Shown one piece after another: positions 9,301-21,692 of a DNA stretch of 64,000 nt. How positions within the stretch are numbered: position 1 is the first letter of the stretch; every line of letters begins with the position of its first letter. The translations under genes were made by a program, and so were the position numbers. This DNA is from Elysia chlorotica (Eukaryota; Mollusca; Gastropoda; Plakobranchidae). Under the pieces are notes generated by a model, which did no database searches, was not told the origin of the DNA, and saw nothing but the letters and a program-made list of their open reading frames with translations. The DNA lies in the NCBI GenBank assembly GCA_003991915.1, contig RQTK01000058.1, positions 802,397 to 866,396 of the forward strand. The letters are read 5' to 3'.

Positions 9301-10835
9301 TATTTTTGTAAGTAGCTGAAACATTTCCAATTGCATTTATAAATATACTAAGATTAAATTTATAAATAGAATGTTAATTAGAAAAATATAAAAGGCCTGT
9401 TTATTTTTAAATATTGATTTGTCATTTGAGAGATATTACCAAGAAACACTTGTAGGGAACACTTCTGCATACACGCCCTGTTGATGAATCATGGTTTTTT
9501 TTGCAGCTCTGCAGCATTTGACAAGATTATCTGTCATTAAAAAATAATTAGGAAAGGGCTTTACTATTTGTATTATCAGTATACATTGCAAAATTGTAAA
9601 TGTTTGGCAAATTCGGTTTCTGTTTCCAGAGAACTTGGAGAAAACATGACTGATGATGAGCTGAGAGCAATGATTGACGAATTTGACAGAGATGGGGATG
9701 GAGAGAGTGAGTAAATGATAATTTTTCCGTATTTTAAAATGTTCTCTTCATATCCATCTACTTCTTCTTAGTGAGACTAATTTAATTTTTTGGAAGAGAT
9801 CTATAAAGCACTCCATAGTCTCAATATATTTTTGAAGCAATCTGCTTTATGCTCCGAATATTTAAACAAGATGACTTGCATGTAAAACATGATTGGTCGT
9901 TTCCAGTGTCTACTACATTTTATTGTCTCTATTACCTTTTCAAATTTGTTCATTACAGCTTAAGGAAATTGAGAAGGGAGGGGTTAATTTTATTTGAAAA
10001 TTGAATCTACAATAAATCTTCATGCCCAAAGTTCCACATATTAAGAGAAAAAAATAATGCAACTGTTAACAATAATACTATATAGATAGCCATTAATAAT
10101 GCACAGAGCCCACTATCGCCCGTTAGGCCTTTAGATGTGCAACATGGCTAGCTATATAATACATTAGAAAACTATGTGGATCAACATTTTAGGGACCCAA
10201 TATTATCGATTAATATCGCTATTTAAAAACTGATATAATTTGTTTATAAATAACCAAAATATGATTTTTTGGAGATAGCATTCCATTTCAGGAAAAGTTT
10301 GACAGCTCTTAAGCAATACTCCACTGAAATGGCGTATAGAGTATAAGGCCATGTCTAATAATGATAAAAAGATGCTTTAGAAAATAGTGGCAAACAAGTC
10401 TGTTACTGACGAGCATACACACTTTGAAGTAATGGATAACATTGACTTGCTAAAGTGTGATCACTGTCTACCATGCACTAGTATCTGGGGGCTCTCAGAT
10501 TATCAATCCCTCCACAAGAGCAAACTGGGCAAATTTGAGGCAACAAGATTTATTCCTGCGACTCTTGAGGGGTAACCGAAGACAGAGATACCAATTGAGC
10601 GAGAAACATAAATAAAAGCATTGAGGTGAGACAGAAAAATGTATTTTATTCGAGTTTATTTATACCTGTTCAGGGCTAAGGGATTATACAGCATTCTATG
10701 GTGGAAAGAGTTAAAAAACATTTTATTCTGGATATGAAACTCATCACTTAGAATTAAATTTCACATTGTTTATCAACTCCTTTTTTCACAGTCAATGAAG
10801 AGGAATTCATCGCAATCATGACTGGAGACACATGA
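6292..10835 (+). CDS. CETN3: Centrin-3, complete, six coding exons
   Basis: Exons 6292-6308, 7929-8064, 8734-8848, 9148-9262, 9630-9706 and 10792-10835 join to 504 coding bases: 167 residues plus TGA. Human centrin-3 is also 167 residues. Centrin-3 is a small calcium-binding protein of centrioles, basal bodies and the centrosome, and in metazoans also associates with mRNA-export complexes. The N-terminus is [13 protein letters not shown] followed by a lysine run. Four EF-hands follow, with loops at residues 38-49 ([12 protein letters not shown], Arg at the usual Gly position 6), 74-85 ([12 protein letters not shown]), 111-122 ([12 protein letters not shown], Asn at position 12) and 147-158 (DRDGDGEINEEE, fully canonical). 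The C-terminus is FIAIMTGDT. The family signatures [13 protein letters not shown] and [16 protein letters not shown] separate it from centrin-1/2. All phases agree and every intron is GT/AG. Confidence 0.97.
6363..6618. repeat. Cluster of AGATCT/TCTAGA words in CETN3 intron 1
   Basis: At 6367-6400 the word AGATCTAG is iterated several times, with further copies around 6478-6512 and 6598-6616. The words are self-complementary, so the cluster is palindromic on both strands. Similar interspersed TCTAGATC clusters are common in gastropod genomes as far as I recall. Confidence 0.7.
7929..8064 (+). CDS. CETN3: CETN3 exon 2 (EF-hand 1)
   Basis: The acceptor AG at 7927-7928 follows a T-rich tract, and donor GTATAC starts at 8065. 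It encodes the lysine-rich N-terminal segment and EF-hand 1, ending YHELK on a codon boundary. Confidence 0.96.
8734..8848 (+). CDS. CETN3: CETN3 exon 3 (EF-hand 2)
   Basis: Acceptor TTTTAAG ends at 8733 and consensus donor GTAAGT starts at 8849. It encodes [19 protein letters not shown] through FDDFNEV and leaves one base for the next codon. Confidence 0.97.
9148..9262 (+). CDS. CETN3: CETN3 exon 4 (EF-hand 3)
   Basis: Acceptor TTTTTCAG ends at 9147 and donor GTTTGT starts at 9263. It encodes (M)[20 protein letters not shown]-hand 3 and LRRVA, with the final Arg codon split 2/1. Confidence 0.97.
9630..9706 (+). CDS. CETN3: CETN3 exon 5 (start of EF-hand 4)
   Basis: Acceptor GTTTCCAG ends at 9629 and donor GTGAGT starts at 9707. 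It encodes [18 protein letters not shown] and the first half of the EF-hand 4 loop, and leaves one base for the Ile codon. Confidence 0.97.
10792..10835 (+). CDS. CETN3: CETN3 exon 6 (C-terminus)
   Basis: Acceptor TTTTTTCACAG ends at 10791. It encodes (I)[13 protein letters not shown] and stop TGA at 10833-10835, the characteristic centrin-3 C-terminus. Confidence 0.97.
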
Positions 10836-12164
10836 TTTTAAGCAAAAGTGGAATAGTCATTCACATTCTAAATGTGTAGTCAGTGTACTTGCTAGCTTAA
10901 GTTTACCTCTGATTTTGTGACATGCAACTCTCATAAAGTTGGTGAAGTTTTTATGTTATTGTTAGCTTTATTCAGTACTATTTCTTGATTTTCAAGGATT
11001 ATAATTTAATTACGTTGGCAGTGTAAAGTATTTTTCTCAAAATTATTCTTTTTTTTAAAAAGCAAAACTAAAAGAACTTCATGTATGAATTTATGGAAAT
11101 GCATGAGTGGTGCATCTTTTTTTTTTTTTTGTAATAGAAAATGAAGTCAATCAATAGTACAGTTGTAGTGCAGTGTACAATTTATTTTATCCATAATGTG
11201 TCGTGTGTGTATCTGAATCTCCACTGATATATGCATTGTATATTTTATATTCATTCTGAAACCGTCCTTATGATCTGACTTGTAAATAATTGTTAATGTG
11301 TGGGTCAGAATTATCTCTGTCAAGCTGATGTACCTTTAAAACAAGTGAGCTGTTATCTATTTACAGTGAAACAAAATTAGTCAATGTACTTGCATGAACA
11401 TCGTGTGGCAAGAATAGTGTGTGAATGTATTGTGATGAATCTCAACCTTGTTTGAGAAGTTCTAAAAGTCTAACAGTACAGATTTGTGTAGTTGTTTCTT
11501 GTCAAAACCTGTTCCACCAATGGTAAAAAATTTAAAGTGAAAGAGGGGAAGCAGCTGATATATCAATACAACTATGGGCTATGAAAGGAAACCTTCCTAA
11601 ATTTAGGTATATTTACAAACCTCTACATTATGTTGTTTGATCATGTTGAAGACATGTTTTGTTTGCAAAAATATTTTTTTTACTGCACATGCTGAAATTG
11701 TTCATGGTGTGTTGTAAAAGTTCTCTCACTGAAGGACCAATTTGGCATTGTTCTTTTTCTTCCAACTTTTTTCATCGATTCACGATGATCTGTTTGTCAT
11801 TCCATTTTTTCCCCTCAGCAAACTTATATTTGGCGTTTTGCATTAATTTGCTTCACATCTTTTATTTTTGCATAGCTTTGCAAAAATCATCTGACCCACA
11901 CCAAGTGTGTAATATTGCAAACCTATTACAGTCAGTAAAGATTAGTTTCTTTACCCGTGGTGGAAAGGTAGGGGTGAATCAAATTCTTTATAGTTTGAGG
12001 CAAAACTGAAAGGTGTCACAGATAATTTCATATGCATGGAACAAGCATTATTAATATTCTACATCAAGCAAATTTCATTTGATACAATTAGATGAAATTA
12101 GACAGCCCCAAAGTTTATTTTTCCTCAAGTTATGTTAAGTAATGACTGTTAAAAAGTAAATAAA
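10836..12164 (+). other. CETN3: Likely 3' UTR of CETN3
   Basis: AT-rich sequence downstream of the stop with no convincing coding frame and no recognisable SINE. The first canonical AATAAA after the stop that I can find is at 12159-12164, which would give a ~1.3-kb 3' UTR. Earlier non-canonical signals could be used instead. Confidence 0.4.
12159..12164 (+). terminator. Candidate CETN3 polyadenylation signal AATAAA
   Basis: AATAAA within GTAAATAAAAGGG, about 1.3 kb past the CETN3 stop. Chosen only because it is the first canonical hexamer in the AT-rich tail. Confidence 0.3.
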
Positions 12165-12479
12165 AGGGTTAGGAGCATCAGAAACAGTTTATATAAAGCC
12201 ATGGGCTAAATTATAAGCAGATTCCTCTGCATATGTAATCTGAATTTCACAAAATGAAATTGGTTAATGGTTCATTTGTAAATATATTGGTGTGAATGCT
12301 TTGTAAGAATTGCCAAAATATCATTATACTATTATTATATTATATCAACAATTGTTGCTATATATATATTTATATAAAGTATTTTAAACTTGACTGATGC
12401 ATGGGTTCTTTTTATTTTTTAGTTCTGTTTGTTATTGCCTGTCACAATTTTGCATATTTTACTAACAGTGACAGAGTGA

Positions 12480-12930
12480 TTGGTATTGGTGGGGGAACTG
12501 GTGCAGGTGGCATGCTTGTCTCCAAGTCTAAGATTCTTCGGTTGGAAATCAATGATGAGACAAAATTTATTTGTCCGATTTTGTTTCTTACTGTTCAGGT
12601 CTTTTCAGTACCGTATGAGCCAGCGGCTGAAACAGGAGTCTTGGTAATGGATTAGGCCTTGCACTGTGCATATTAACGAATGTCATAATCAATCCTCTTG
12701 GACCCTCATTGGCTCCATTAGACCATAAGTTTTTGGTACGGTAGATCTATTATTAGACTCAATACAGATTCACTTACCTATGATTTTCTTTTCGCTACAA
12801 GCCCCATCATGGCAAGGCCTGTACTGACTCAGTATGGCAGCACATAACATTTTCACGTCTAAATCTTGGGATACGTTCATGGTATATCCTTATAGTTGGC
12901 GCTTGACATTAAGTATATTAGCAACCAACT
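12480..12930 (+). mobile_element. Diverged SINE copy or two overlapping copies
   Basis: A weak tRNA-like head (GGTGCAGGTGGCATGC, then CGGTTGGAAATC) precedes AGCGGCTGAAACAGGAGTC, which matches the SINE body. After about 120 bp of unmatched sequence the body resumes with TATGGCAGCACATAACATTT and the tail GGCGCTTGACATTAAG, then GCAACCAACTCA. The interruption suggests two nested or overlapping insertions. Confidence 0.55.
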
Positions 12931-14160
12931 CACTGTGACTAGTACATTTATTGTTATATTAATTGGTTGGTTACTTGTAGAAGTTAATTACCCAAAGAAC
13001 ATTTATTAGGAGATTACTTATTTCCTTTTCATGAATCTTTCCACCGTTTGCATCAGTAGTACATGTAATAAGTTTAAAGGAATGAAAACAAAGTTATGCG
13101 AACAGATATTCACAAAGATAATTATAATTTCGACTTCTGTTCTTTCTTTACTAAGGGGCATATTGGTCTAGTGTTATGAAGCATGCTTGAGTGACAAGGC
13201 GATGCCGATGCATAGGTCTGCATGTTGAGGTTTTTAATTCCAAAACTTGGGTTTTTGTTTTCAAAAAGTGCAGTTTTCATTTGTTTAAGCTCGCTTCTAA
13301 TCACTGCTCAACTCTACCTAAAACTAATTATTGAATTTAGGAAAAAAGATAGCTGTGGTGCTGTCATTATACATGTACATTATTAGAAATTAAAAGCCGA
13401 AGGTAAATTCTGTTGACACTATTAAATAGGGGAAGACAAAACAAGCTAGTGAGAAACTGTATTGCAATTTTATATTTAAAAAAAAACGTAGATTCACAAA
13501 TTGTTAGAAATAATCGACATTTTCCTTGCAAAACAAACTGGTTATGTTCAGGCAAGTTTTGATTTTATGGGACAGTATATTTAAAAATAAAAGTTTACTC
13601 CTTCAAACACTGACAATGAAAAAAAAAACATTTTGATGAGAAACTTTTCGCCCATTATTGGCTATAATGTAGAAAAAAAAACCTATTCTAAAATCAGATT
13701 GTCTGTTAATAGAGCTTCGCTCCCTTCTCCTGGATTCCCTAGAGACATGCTATGCTATACTGCGACGACGCAGATCAGAATATGGATTGAGAAAGCATCG
13801 GAAATCCTGTACAGAGAACAATGCCAGTCGGATCCCCCGTGTTATCATAACAATATGGCGATATCTCCCCATTGTGCGTATCTCATGTTCCACATCCTCC
13901 ACGTTTCGGTGGTTCGATTTGTAACTGGAGTATTAATCCACAGCGACGGAAATCACTATCAGATAGCAGCTAAAAACGCTGTACAGAGAACAATACAGTG
14001 CTGTCTTAGATTATAATAAAGGGCACTCTGAACACCGTGTTGTCAATAACAACCCACAAAATAAGTAAATTGAGATGCTTTAACTAAATTGTCACACCGC
14101 CACGACAAACTGTTAACTAGCTATCTGGTCGCATGGTAGGGTGCTTTTTACCTTGAGACT
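12931..14160. other. Non-coding stretch
   Basis: AT-rich. A frame of 127 codons at 13633-14016 has no recognisable domain and no splice support. A weak tRNA-like pattern lies near 13150-13250. Nothing else is supportable. Confidence 0.4.
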
Positions 14161-14212
14161 GAGATGAGAGTATTGGTATACTTATGGTGTAATTGTGAAT
14201 ATAGAAAACAAG

Positions 14213-14231
14213 ACACACATACACACACACA

Positions 14232-14296
<65 letters not shown>
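14213..14296. repeat. (AC)n then (CT)n compound microsatellite
   Basis: A run of ACAC passes directly into about 32 CT units. Confidence 0.95.
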
Positions 14297-14301
<5 letters not shown>

Positions 14302-14988
14302 TTCTACTTATCTCACTCTATCTATCATAATATACAGTGGATAACCATAGCCAAGACACGGAAGGATTGGGCGATCTATTGTATACAAGTCACATGGTGA
14401 ACATATGGACTCGTTCAATCTTGAGATTTTCCCTCGGGGGATGTGCTTGGTTTATCCACAGGTTCCATCCTCTCCCCTGAGGTGGGCAGGTGTCGCACCG
14501 CCCAGGAAATGGATTGATTAGGTGCATCGTTTTATCTTGTTTTGTCTGTCTGGAATACTGCGACGTATCTGTTTAGCGGCATGACAGTCGTCTTTTCTAC
14601 TAGCAATTCACTATTGTTGCTGTAGTGTTAAGCTTCAATACAAATTATGTAATTTATTTTTAAGCGGCACGTCATTAATATTATTACATGTAGGTACATG
14701 TACTATTTCTCGCACTTTTCCTTCCTACTATTCTTATTGTTTATCCACATCTGCCGCCCTTGTGAGAATTTATGTTTCTGTTTGTTCATTGTTACTACTT
14801 GAATAGTGACTTCGACTGTGTTATGGCAAATACACTTGTACATGTGGGCTTAAATAAATGGTAACAGCTTCTAATTTTCTTACAAAAAGAAGAAGAAAAA
14901 AATTAATGTGTCCGAATTTATTCTTAAATGAATATTTCTTTAAATCTAAAGCACGCATATTTAAAAGAATAATATTACTTTATGACAA

Positions 14989-15012
14989 CAACACACACAC
15001 ACACACACACAC
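14989..15012. repeat. (AC)n microsatellite
   Basis: About twelve AC units. Confidence 0.9.
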
Positions 15013-15796
15013 TCAAATACATGTACAGTATTTCTTTCAGTTCAACCTTCTCTGTCAGAAGAATTCTGACAAAGAAATTGAAGATGGTATTTATAGATAA
15101 TAAAAATTAGAATAAAACATGTGCATATTTTAATATAAAATTATGTCGTAATCATGTTAGCACTAGTGCTAAAGCTAGCCCAAATATCGTGCTTGATTAC
15201 ATTACTTTGTGATCTCATTTAGTTCGTCAATTAGTTCATCAAACACGATTAAAAAACGACACACAGGTATGTCATGCACTTTAATACACTATACAGAGCA
15301 TTAGTTAGAGACACCATACAGATACATGTACATGTCTGCTATCTATCGGATGATCTACTATAAGTACAAATCTTGAGGCGCCGTACAGAAGTCGTGTACC
15401 CATGGTACAGTGCATACGTTTAACTACTCTCGGTTGGCATCGGCTTTTCCCCTTGAAACCAACTGATTCTGATCTTGCTTTAGATCTAGCTGGAAAATAT
15501 TCCCCTCCTTCTCCCCACCTTTCCCCCCAGTCTGCACACAAGAGAACGTAAAGCTGTCAAGAAAAAAAAAGAACAATCGTTTGTTGACAGAAACACCACT
15601 GCTTCGCGTTATTTATGTGCTCCGGACTTCAACTGTTTGCATGCACCAAGGACCGCTTGTTCAATACTCGCACAAGCAGAAAATCAATCATTCTTAAAAT
15701 GACTCTTTTCCTATTTTATCAACTTTAAAAAATTCTATTATTCTTCTTTTTACCAGATTTGTTAAGCTTTGAATCCTTTGTCCTTGCTTTCTTTTT

Positions 15797-16050
15797 CTCA
15801 GGTTTTGTTTTGTTTTGTATTGTTGGGTTTGTTTTTTTTTGCTGTTGTTGAGGCGTTTTTTTTTTTTTGGTCGTTTGTTTTTGGTTTGTTTGTTTGTTGT
15901 TGTTTTTGTGTGTGTTTGTTTGTTGTTGTTTTGTTGTTGTTGTTGTTTTTTTGTTTGTTTGTTTGTTTGTTGTTTGTTTTTGTGTGGTTGTTTGTTTTTG
16001 TTTTGTTGTTGTTTTTGTTTTTTTTTTTGTTTTTTTTTTGGGGGGGGGTA
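15797..16050. repeat. G/T-only low-complexity tract
   Basis: About 250 bp almost entirely of T with G (GTTT, GTTG and poly-T mixtures) ending in a run of nine G. The apparent frames on both strands here are compositional artefacts. Confidence 0.85.
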
Positions 16051-16245
16051 TCTTTAGTCTCTGTACCACATTTCTCATCTATATCTTTATCCATTTCCCT
16101 TCTCCTTTTCCTCACAGATGAGGGTTTGGATTAATTACATGTTGCTTTATCCACAATATTTATATTCGTAGATTAAATGTTCTATGGATGAAAATATTTG
16201 GACAACATTAAGATATTTTTTACAACCCAGACGAGAAAACGTTAT

Positions 16246-17460
16246 ATCAGCAAAGGTTAAAAGAAGGCCAGGGGCTAAACGGCTGTAGCCTAGAGCCCCG
16301 CGCCTCAAGGGTCACCGCGCTTGCAATCACAAGGTTAACAAAATCCTTTCCATCAAAAAAATGTCCTCTTCTTGAATTGTTGTTGTTTGTTGTTTGTATT
16401 GTTGTTGTTTTTAGGTTGCTGTTGTTGTTAATGTTGATGCTATCGCTGGTGTTGTTGCTGCTGCTTCTGCTGTGTTTTCCGAGGTTGTCTTTTGACCACA
16501 CTAAGACGCTAGGCGGAGAACTATTACTCTCTAAGCATCTCGTCAACACGGTACAGACAGATTATATGAAAGTGGAAGCCAGAAACGTAATACAGGAAAA
16601 GAGTTCGAAGGAAAAGAAAAGCACATCTGAATGCAGGACTCATTTTGAATTTATAAAACCCAAAAGAAAACAACTCAAGCAATGTTGGAGAATCTACAGC
16701 TTCAACATTTTAATAAAACAGACTGGTAATGTTTCATCAGACCCAGTACACGGGGACGAGAGCAACCTGTTTCTGACCATACCGATAAAAATGCACTGAC
16801 ATCTAAACCTGCAGACCCAGTACACGGGGACGAGAGCAACCTGACCACACTATTAAAAGGCACTGACATCAAAACCTGTAGAATTCAAGTTCTATCATGA
16901 CCCAGAACTAACTGAATGTAATTAACCAAACCACCGTTCAAAACTCAGCTGCTTTGGATTTCAACACATCAAAGCGTGAATACAAAGATTATTCTCGGTA
17001 TCATCAAAGATCTCATTTTTATAAACAGCTTGAAAATTGAAAAAAAGAACCGTAAGAAGAGCTGGACTTATTATTCATAGTCAACGGGGAAAGTATTTTG
17101 TGAGTGTTGTAAATTATTCAGAACCACCGGTGAGACTACTTTCACGTCAGAAATCAGGATTTAACAACTGGAAAAACATTTAAGAGCGATTGTCCCAGCA
17201 TGAAAACAGTGATACTCACCACAAAGCTGTAAATGACTTCTACTTGTTTGGAAAACAAAGTAGGATGTTAGACAGCTCTTTCGCCTCACAATTGAAAATA
17301 GAGGCGTCGGGATTCGAGAAGGATTGTGTCTGTTGTGAATTTTTTGTGCGAAAGAGGACCCCCTATACCCTATACCTGTTTATAGCCAACGAGTTGGATT
17401 TGAACATAACAGTACCACTAACTTTCTTGAATTGTTGGAAGTATTATAACTAATGTCTAA
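16246..17460. other. Less AT-rich stretch with a tandem duplication
   Basis: Holds a tandem duplication of about 74 bp at 16738-16880 and two modest open frames (to 16799 and 17190-17453) with no family resemblance. It could be part of an unknown transcript, but I see no convincing splice structure. Confidence 0.3.
16738..16880. repeat. Diverged tandem duplication, ~74 bp
   Basis: CAGACCCAGTACACGGGGAC recurs at 16738 and 16812, followed in both by GAGAGCAACCTG. GCACTGACATC and AAACCTG then recur with small gaps. Confidence 0.85.
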
Positions 17461-18125
17461 GTTTGATCTACTTCTAGCAGATCATATTGCGGGGCATAGC
17501 AACAAAGGACGTGGGCACGTGTCATTATGCGTCAGAAATGAACAACACAGATAGAAGCCCAAAACACACATTGAGGAATACATGTAGATTTTACTCTTAA
17601 AATTGGCACCATTAAAAAGAGTTCTACAATATGTACACGGGATGGGTGTTCTTCACCCATCCAAAGGCGGTGAAGGTTAATGTAAGAAATGTATTAAATT
17701 CGAACCCAATGTTGTAAACAAACTTTCTTTTAAAACTAAAATATATATTTTTACTATTCTTCCATTTCACCCAGATATGAAGTAAATAGTTCATAAAAAG
17801 ACACTTTGTGGAAGCCGCGGAAAAATAATTTCCTGATATTCTTAAATCTTATCCTCCCTGTACACTATATTGGTGTTTATCTATCGATGTAATTTATATA
17901 TATATATATATACTCCCTAATTTTTTTAATATACATGTGTAATGTCTTCTTAGTGACAACTTCTCATGTTTCTTAAATCAATAATAGCAATTTTAGTCTC
18001 CCTATCAGATGCAAATAAATACTTACTGAAATATTCATACCCCACCTAACTCTAAATCGTCGTAGTTTATGCTAATTTATCTCTTCGGTTTACGTGCATA
18101 TATCTCTTTTCCTCGCTCAACCTGC

Positions 18126-18128
<3 letters not shown>
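17461..18128. other. Non-coding stretch
   Basis: AT-rich, with a short (TA)n run near 17896-17911. Nothing else recognised. Confidence 0.4.
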
Positions 18129-18194
<66 letters not shown>

Positions 18195-18204
18195 CTCTCT
18201 ATTT

Positions 18205-18274
<70 letters not shown>

Positions 18275-18324
18275 CATCTATCTATCTATCTGATGCCTTG
18301 TCTTAAATGGGCAGGCTATCTACC

Positions 18325-18416
<92 letters not shown>

Positions 18417-18417
18417 C
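18129..18417. repeat. (CT)n followed by two (TATC)n arrays
   Basis: CT at 18129-18187, TATC at 18206-18292, a 22-bp interruption, then TATC at 18315-18417. Apparent Ser-Leu and Ile-Tyr-Leu-Ser frames are artefacts of the repeats. Confidence 0.95.
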
Positions 18418-20435
18418 TTTCTATGTTTTACATCTTTTTTATTTTTGTTTATGCAGTTCATTTTTTTCCTCAAAATGTCATAATAAGTTTATCATGAAAC
18501 CATAAGAGATATCCCCAAGTTTGCTTTTAGAACTTGCATAATTGCCTGTCAGGAGCTCGTAGCTGATTTTTATCATTACCAATACGGTTGATGAATTTAC
18601 TTTATTAGTATGTATTTGACAGTAAGCAGGGTTGAAGTACTGGATGACACTCACGTATTACATTTTATCAGCGCAAATCATCTTAATGGGGTGTCTTCAG
18701 TTAATTGAGCGCACACACATACACACGCAGAGATTCGCACGCTCTCGTCATTTCAGATTTATTTCACTTTACAATCTTTTAAAGATGATTATAACATGGA
18801 TTTCCGATTGTTTATGAAAAGTGACATATGCTTGATTTTTACAAGCATTTAGTCCCAATTTTATTGATTGGCTTCAAGGAATAGGATACTTGTGTGCTTG
18901 TGTGATTCGAGTATTTGTGACTGTTGTTTACTGTGTTTGTTGCTGTTTAGTTCATGATTTGTCATTTTGTTGGATAGTTGTATGCTCCAAATTATGTGTA
19001 ATATTCTCACCCTCTTGAATAAAGATATGAGATGAAGCTATTTATTGATAAACATAGCATTCCATGTTGCAAAAGTTTGGTTTTTACACTCTTCACGATT
19101 TCAGCAATTTTAGCGCCTTAGAATCGTTTCTTTTTTCATCGAAAACTGTTAATTTAATTCTTAGATATTCTTATTGTTTGCGTTAATCTTTTTACCGTCC
19201 TTTTTTCTGAAAAATAATGTCAGAGGAAATGTCTAAAGAGATTTCACTTTGAACACCTCAATGGGTTAAATCCCCTGCGGTGTGCGGACATTTGATGTTT
19301 TTTTGTGCTAAATGCATTGGAATCGAAATTATTTTCTCTGTTCTTTAAACAAGAATCCACGTTAACCTTGGTCTTTTAATTTTTATCAGTATGTCTTGAA
19401 TACAGTTTCCGTTGCTGTTACTTTAAAAAAAAAAACTAACATAAAATCGCCCTCCATACGTCCATTAAAATACACACTTTGTTCTTCATTATGTATGCAT
19501 TCTTTGTACTAGACTATTACAAAGTGGCCGTGGGCCCTTGGCCGGTAACCTGAGCCATTTCCATCTCATTCTCCTCATTACCGAATCCCACAGGCTTTGG
19601 AAATGTCTGTCAGAAATACGAAAGAACCGCCTTGCTGCGGGTAAACGCCAAAAGCATCCGTCCTTTCAGGACCCAACGGGAGTGGTGGGCGGGGGGAGTT
19701 TGCGTTTCAAGATCACTGACTAAACAATATTTATCGGATTTTTCCAAATCTTTTTTTCTGTAATCACAGGAATAATATTATTATGAACAAATTATGTGGA
19801 GCTAAGCCAAGTCCAAAGCTGTTACGGTAATGGCTTTTAGCGGGGACGGAAAATTCTACAAAAAAAGTACGTTGCATTAGTCACGTGTGCATAACCCAAA
19901 CAATATCTGGTTTAATTCCCCCAAAAAGATTTTTTTTTTTCTGAATACGTTTGTCAGCTAAATCTAAAAGTCTTAAAGGTGGTTTTGCAGGAAAACAGTA
20001 GGGGAAAGGAGGAGGGGCGAGATGACATTGTTTTGATATTGTCATTGAAACAAGACTAATTTTAAAACCACTAGTTTCTGGAAGGAGCATCAAAAAGAAG
20101 CCATTGGAAAAGTAATTAAATAATCCATCACTTTAGAATATGCCAAAAAATGCAATCTCTCTCGAATTTTACAAGCTCGGTATAATTATACGGAATAGAT
20201 TTAACTATAACCTCGATAGCAATGATTATGACATAAAGACTAATTATGTTTGCGAACTTATTAGCTACCCTGTGCGACTCAGGGCGGTAATATGCATGGC
20301 GTAGCCGTAGTTTCAAGGATATTTTTGTAACGCAAGCGGCGCTCCCCTGTGGGTCAAGGGTAGCTAGTTACAACGGCTGCAGAATGTAAACCCAAAATCG
20401 ATTGCCTCGGAGTCTCGGACAAGATAATAGAAAAG
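18418..20435. other. Non-coding stretch
   Basis: No coding or RNA feature recognised. 19500-19720 is locally GC-rich with a 61-codon frame of unknown meaning. Confidence 0.4.
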
Positions 20436-20585
20436 AAGCGTCGTGGCCCAGGATCAAAGCGCCGGCCTCCGATGCATGAAGTCCGGGGTTCGAGCCCCGT
20501 ATCGTGTTTTTTTTTTCTTACTGGTTGGGTCGGTGTCAGTGTGAAGTGACTCGCCAAGCCTTGTGCATCCTTTTCTGGGGTTCCG
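20436..20585 (+). mobile_element. SINE copy, 3' truncated or diverged
   Basis: The tRNA-like head GTGGCCCAGGATCAAAGCGC is followed by a strong B box GGGGTTCGAGCCCC, a T-run, then the body ACTGGTTGGGTCGGTGTCAG. Sequence after about 20550 no longer follows the family. I do not call it a tRNA gene because the T stem does not pair fully and the body is SINE. Confidence 0.7.
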
Positions 20586-20762
20586 TCGGCATTTAATTAT
20601 GTCTTATTAATTTTGATGTCTTGTTTGATGCCTAGGAGACGTTTACAAGTAATTAGGAAAGAGCTTAGCGATATCTGAACTGAGATCAATAAAGATTACC
20701 CATAAGGCATCATGTGAAGAAACACAACAATGAGATGAGAGGCCGTTAGTAAAACGCTGTGG

Positions 20763-20820
20763 TAAGCTTACGACTTGACTTAAGATATAGAAATAAGATG
20801 GCATAGGACCAGTCGTACGC
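20763..20820. repeat. Short hairpin-forming dispersed element, copy A
   Basis: GTAAGCTTACGACTTGAC to CCAGTCGTACG. TACGACT at 20769-20775 pairs with AGTCGTA at 20811-20817. A similar sequence is at 26957-27014. It could be a tRNA-like SINE head. Confidence 0.4.
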
Positions 20821-21514
20821 GATCCAATGTGTATCATTCAGCGCAGCTGTTTTGTTATTACAGTCATGTGGTTTTCATTCAATCTGTAGATCAAATCTAC
20901 TCACCGGTCTCATCCCCTATCCCGCTTTTTCTTCCCCCCAACCTCAGAAGAATATGTTTAAAGAAAAAGATGAAATAGAAGAAAATAACTAAGGTCGTAA
21001 CTTACTCAAAGGTACTTTGAGTTACTTTAAACAATGGTCGTAATAATTATTTTGATATAGATAATGGTTTATTTTTAATTCCATAGTCCATTGGAATGGA
21101 CTAACCCATTTTAGTGGAAAGCAACATCTAAAGCTTTTTTTTTTCTTTTAAGTCCCCACTCCTTTAACTGCTACTTAAGGATTGATTGTAATCTTATTAT
21201 AAATGTTATTTCTTATATCAAAACAAGGATAAAGCTTTTCATAAATCAGTTTTCAATTATTGGAAACCATGTGACATGCTTTACGAGACACGATGAGCAC
21301 TGTACACTGGAGCCTACATGCACAATAATATTTCTGAAATGGGACTCCGGTGAAGCTCCGCACCGATTGGCCAAGCTACGTCTCCAGCATTGCCAACATT
21401 TGCCCCAAAAGCAAAATACAGAGAAATCTCACGGATTTTCTTGCACTGCTTTGCCCCTATTTGTAATATATTTTCATGGCGGGTGGTGAAACACTCCACC
21501 GGTCAAAAATGTAT

Positions 21515-21692
21515 TCATGTTCTATTCAGTCCCCTACTGGCTGGGTTCGTGTCAGTATTACGTGAACGGCTTAGGAGAAAGTCGTGGTATCCCCGCACTA
21601 TCTCTGAGTGGCAGCATGTAATTTTGTCAGACGTTAGCTTTGAAACCCATCCACTATATCCTAAAATGAAGTTGGACACTAAGCAACAAAGT
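21515..21692 (+). mobile_element. SINE copy (body and tail)
   Basis: CCCTACTGGCTGGGTTCGTG opens the body, followed by GTCGTGGTATCCCCGCAC, GTGGCAGCATGTAATTTTGT, CAGACGTTAG and the tail GTTGGACACTAAGCAACA. The tRNA head is not recognisable. Confidence 0.7.

Noticed and set aside
10387-10575. 62-codon frame inside CETN3 intron 5
   Set aside because: Splicing from 9706 to 10792 gives the exact centrin-3 sequence and length; an extra exon would disrupt EF-hand 4.
15725-16134. Overlapping frames of 80-121 codons on both strands
   Set aside because: G/T-only low complexity gives Phe/Val/Cys and Lys/Thr/Asn runs. No motif or start context.
18069-18505. Long Ser-Leu and Ile-Tyr-Leu-Ser frames (also at 24.4, 29.5, 29.8, 32.6, 33.4, 38, 46.4, 54.6 and 62.3 kb)
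   Set aside because: All come from CT or TATC repeats, which are open in several frames by nature.
20436-20510. tRNA gene candidate with a strong B box
   Set aside because: The T stem and acceptor stem do not pair properly, and the SINE body follows directly.
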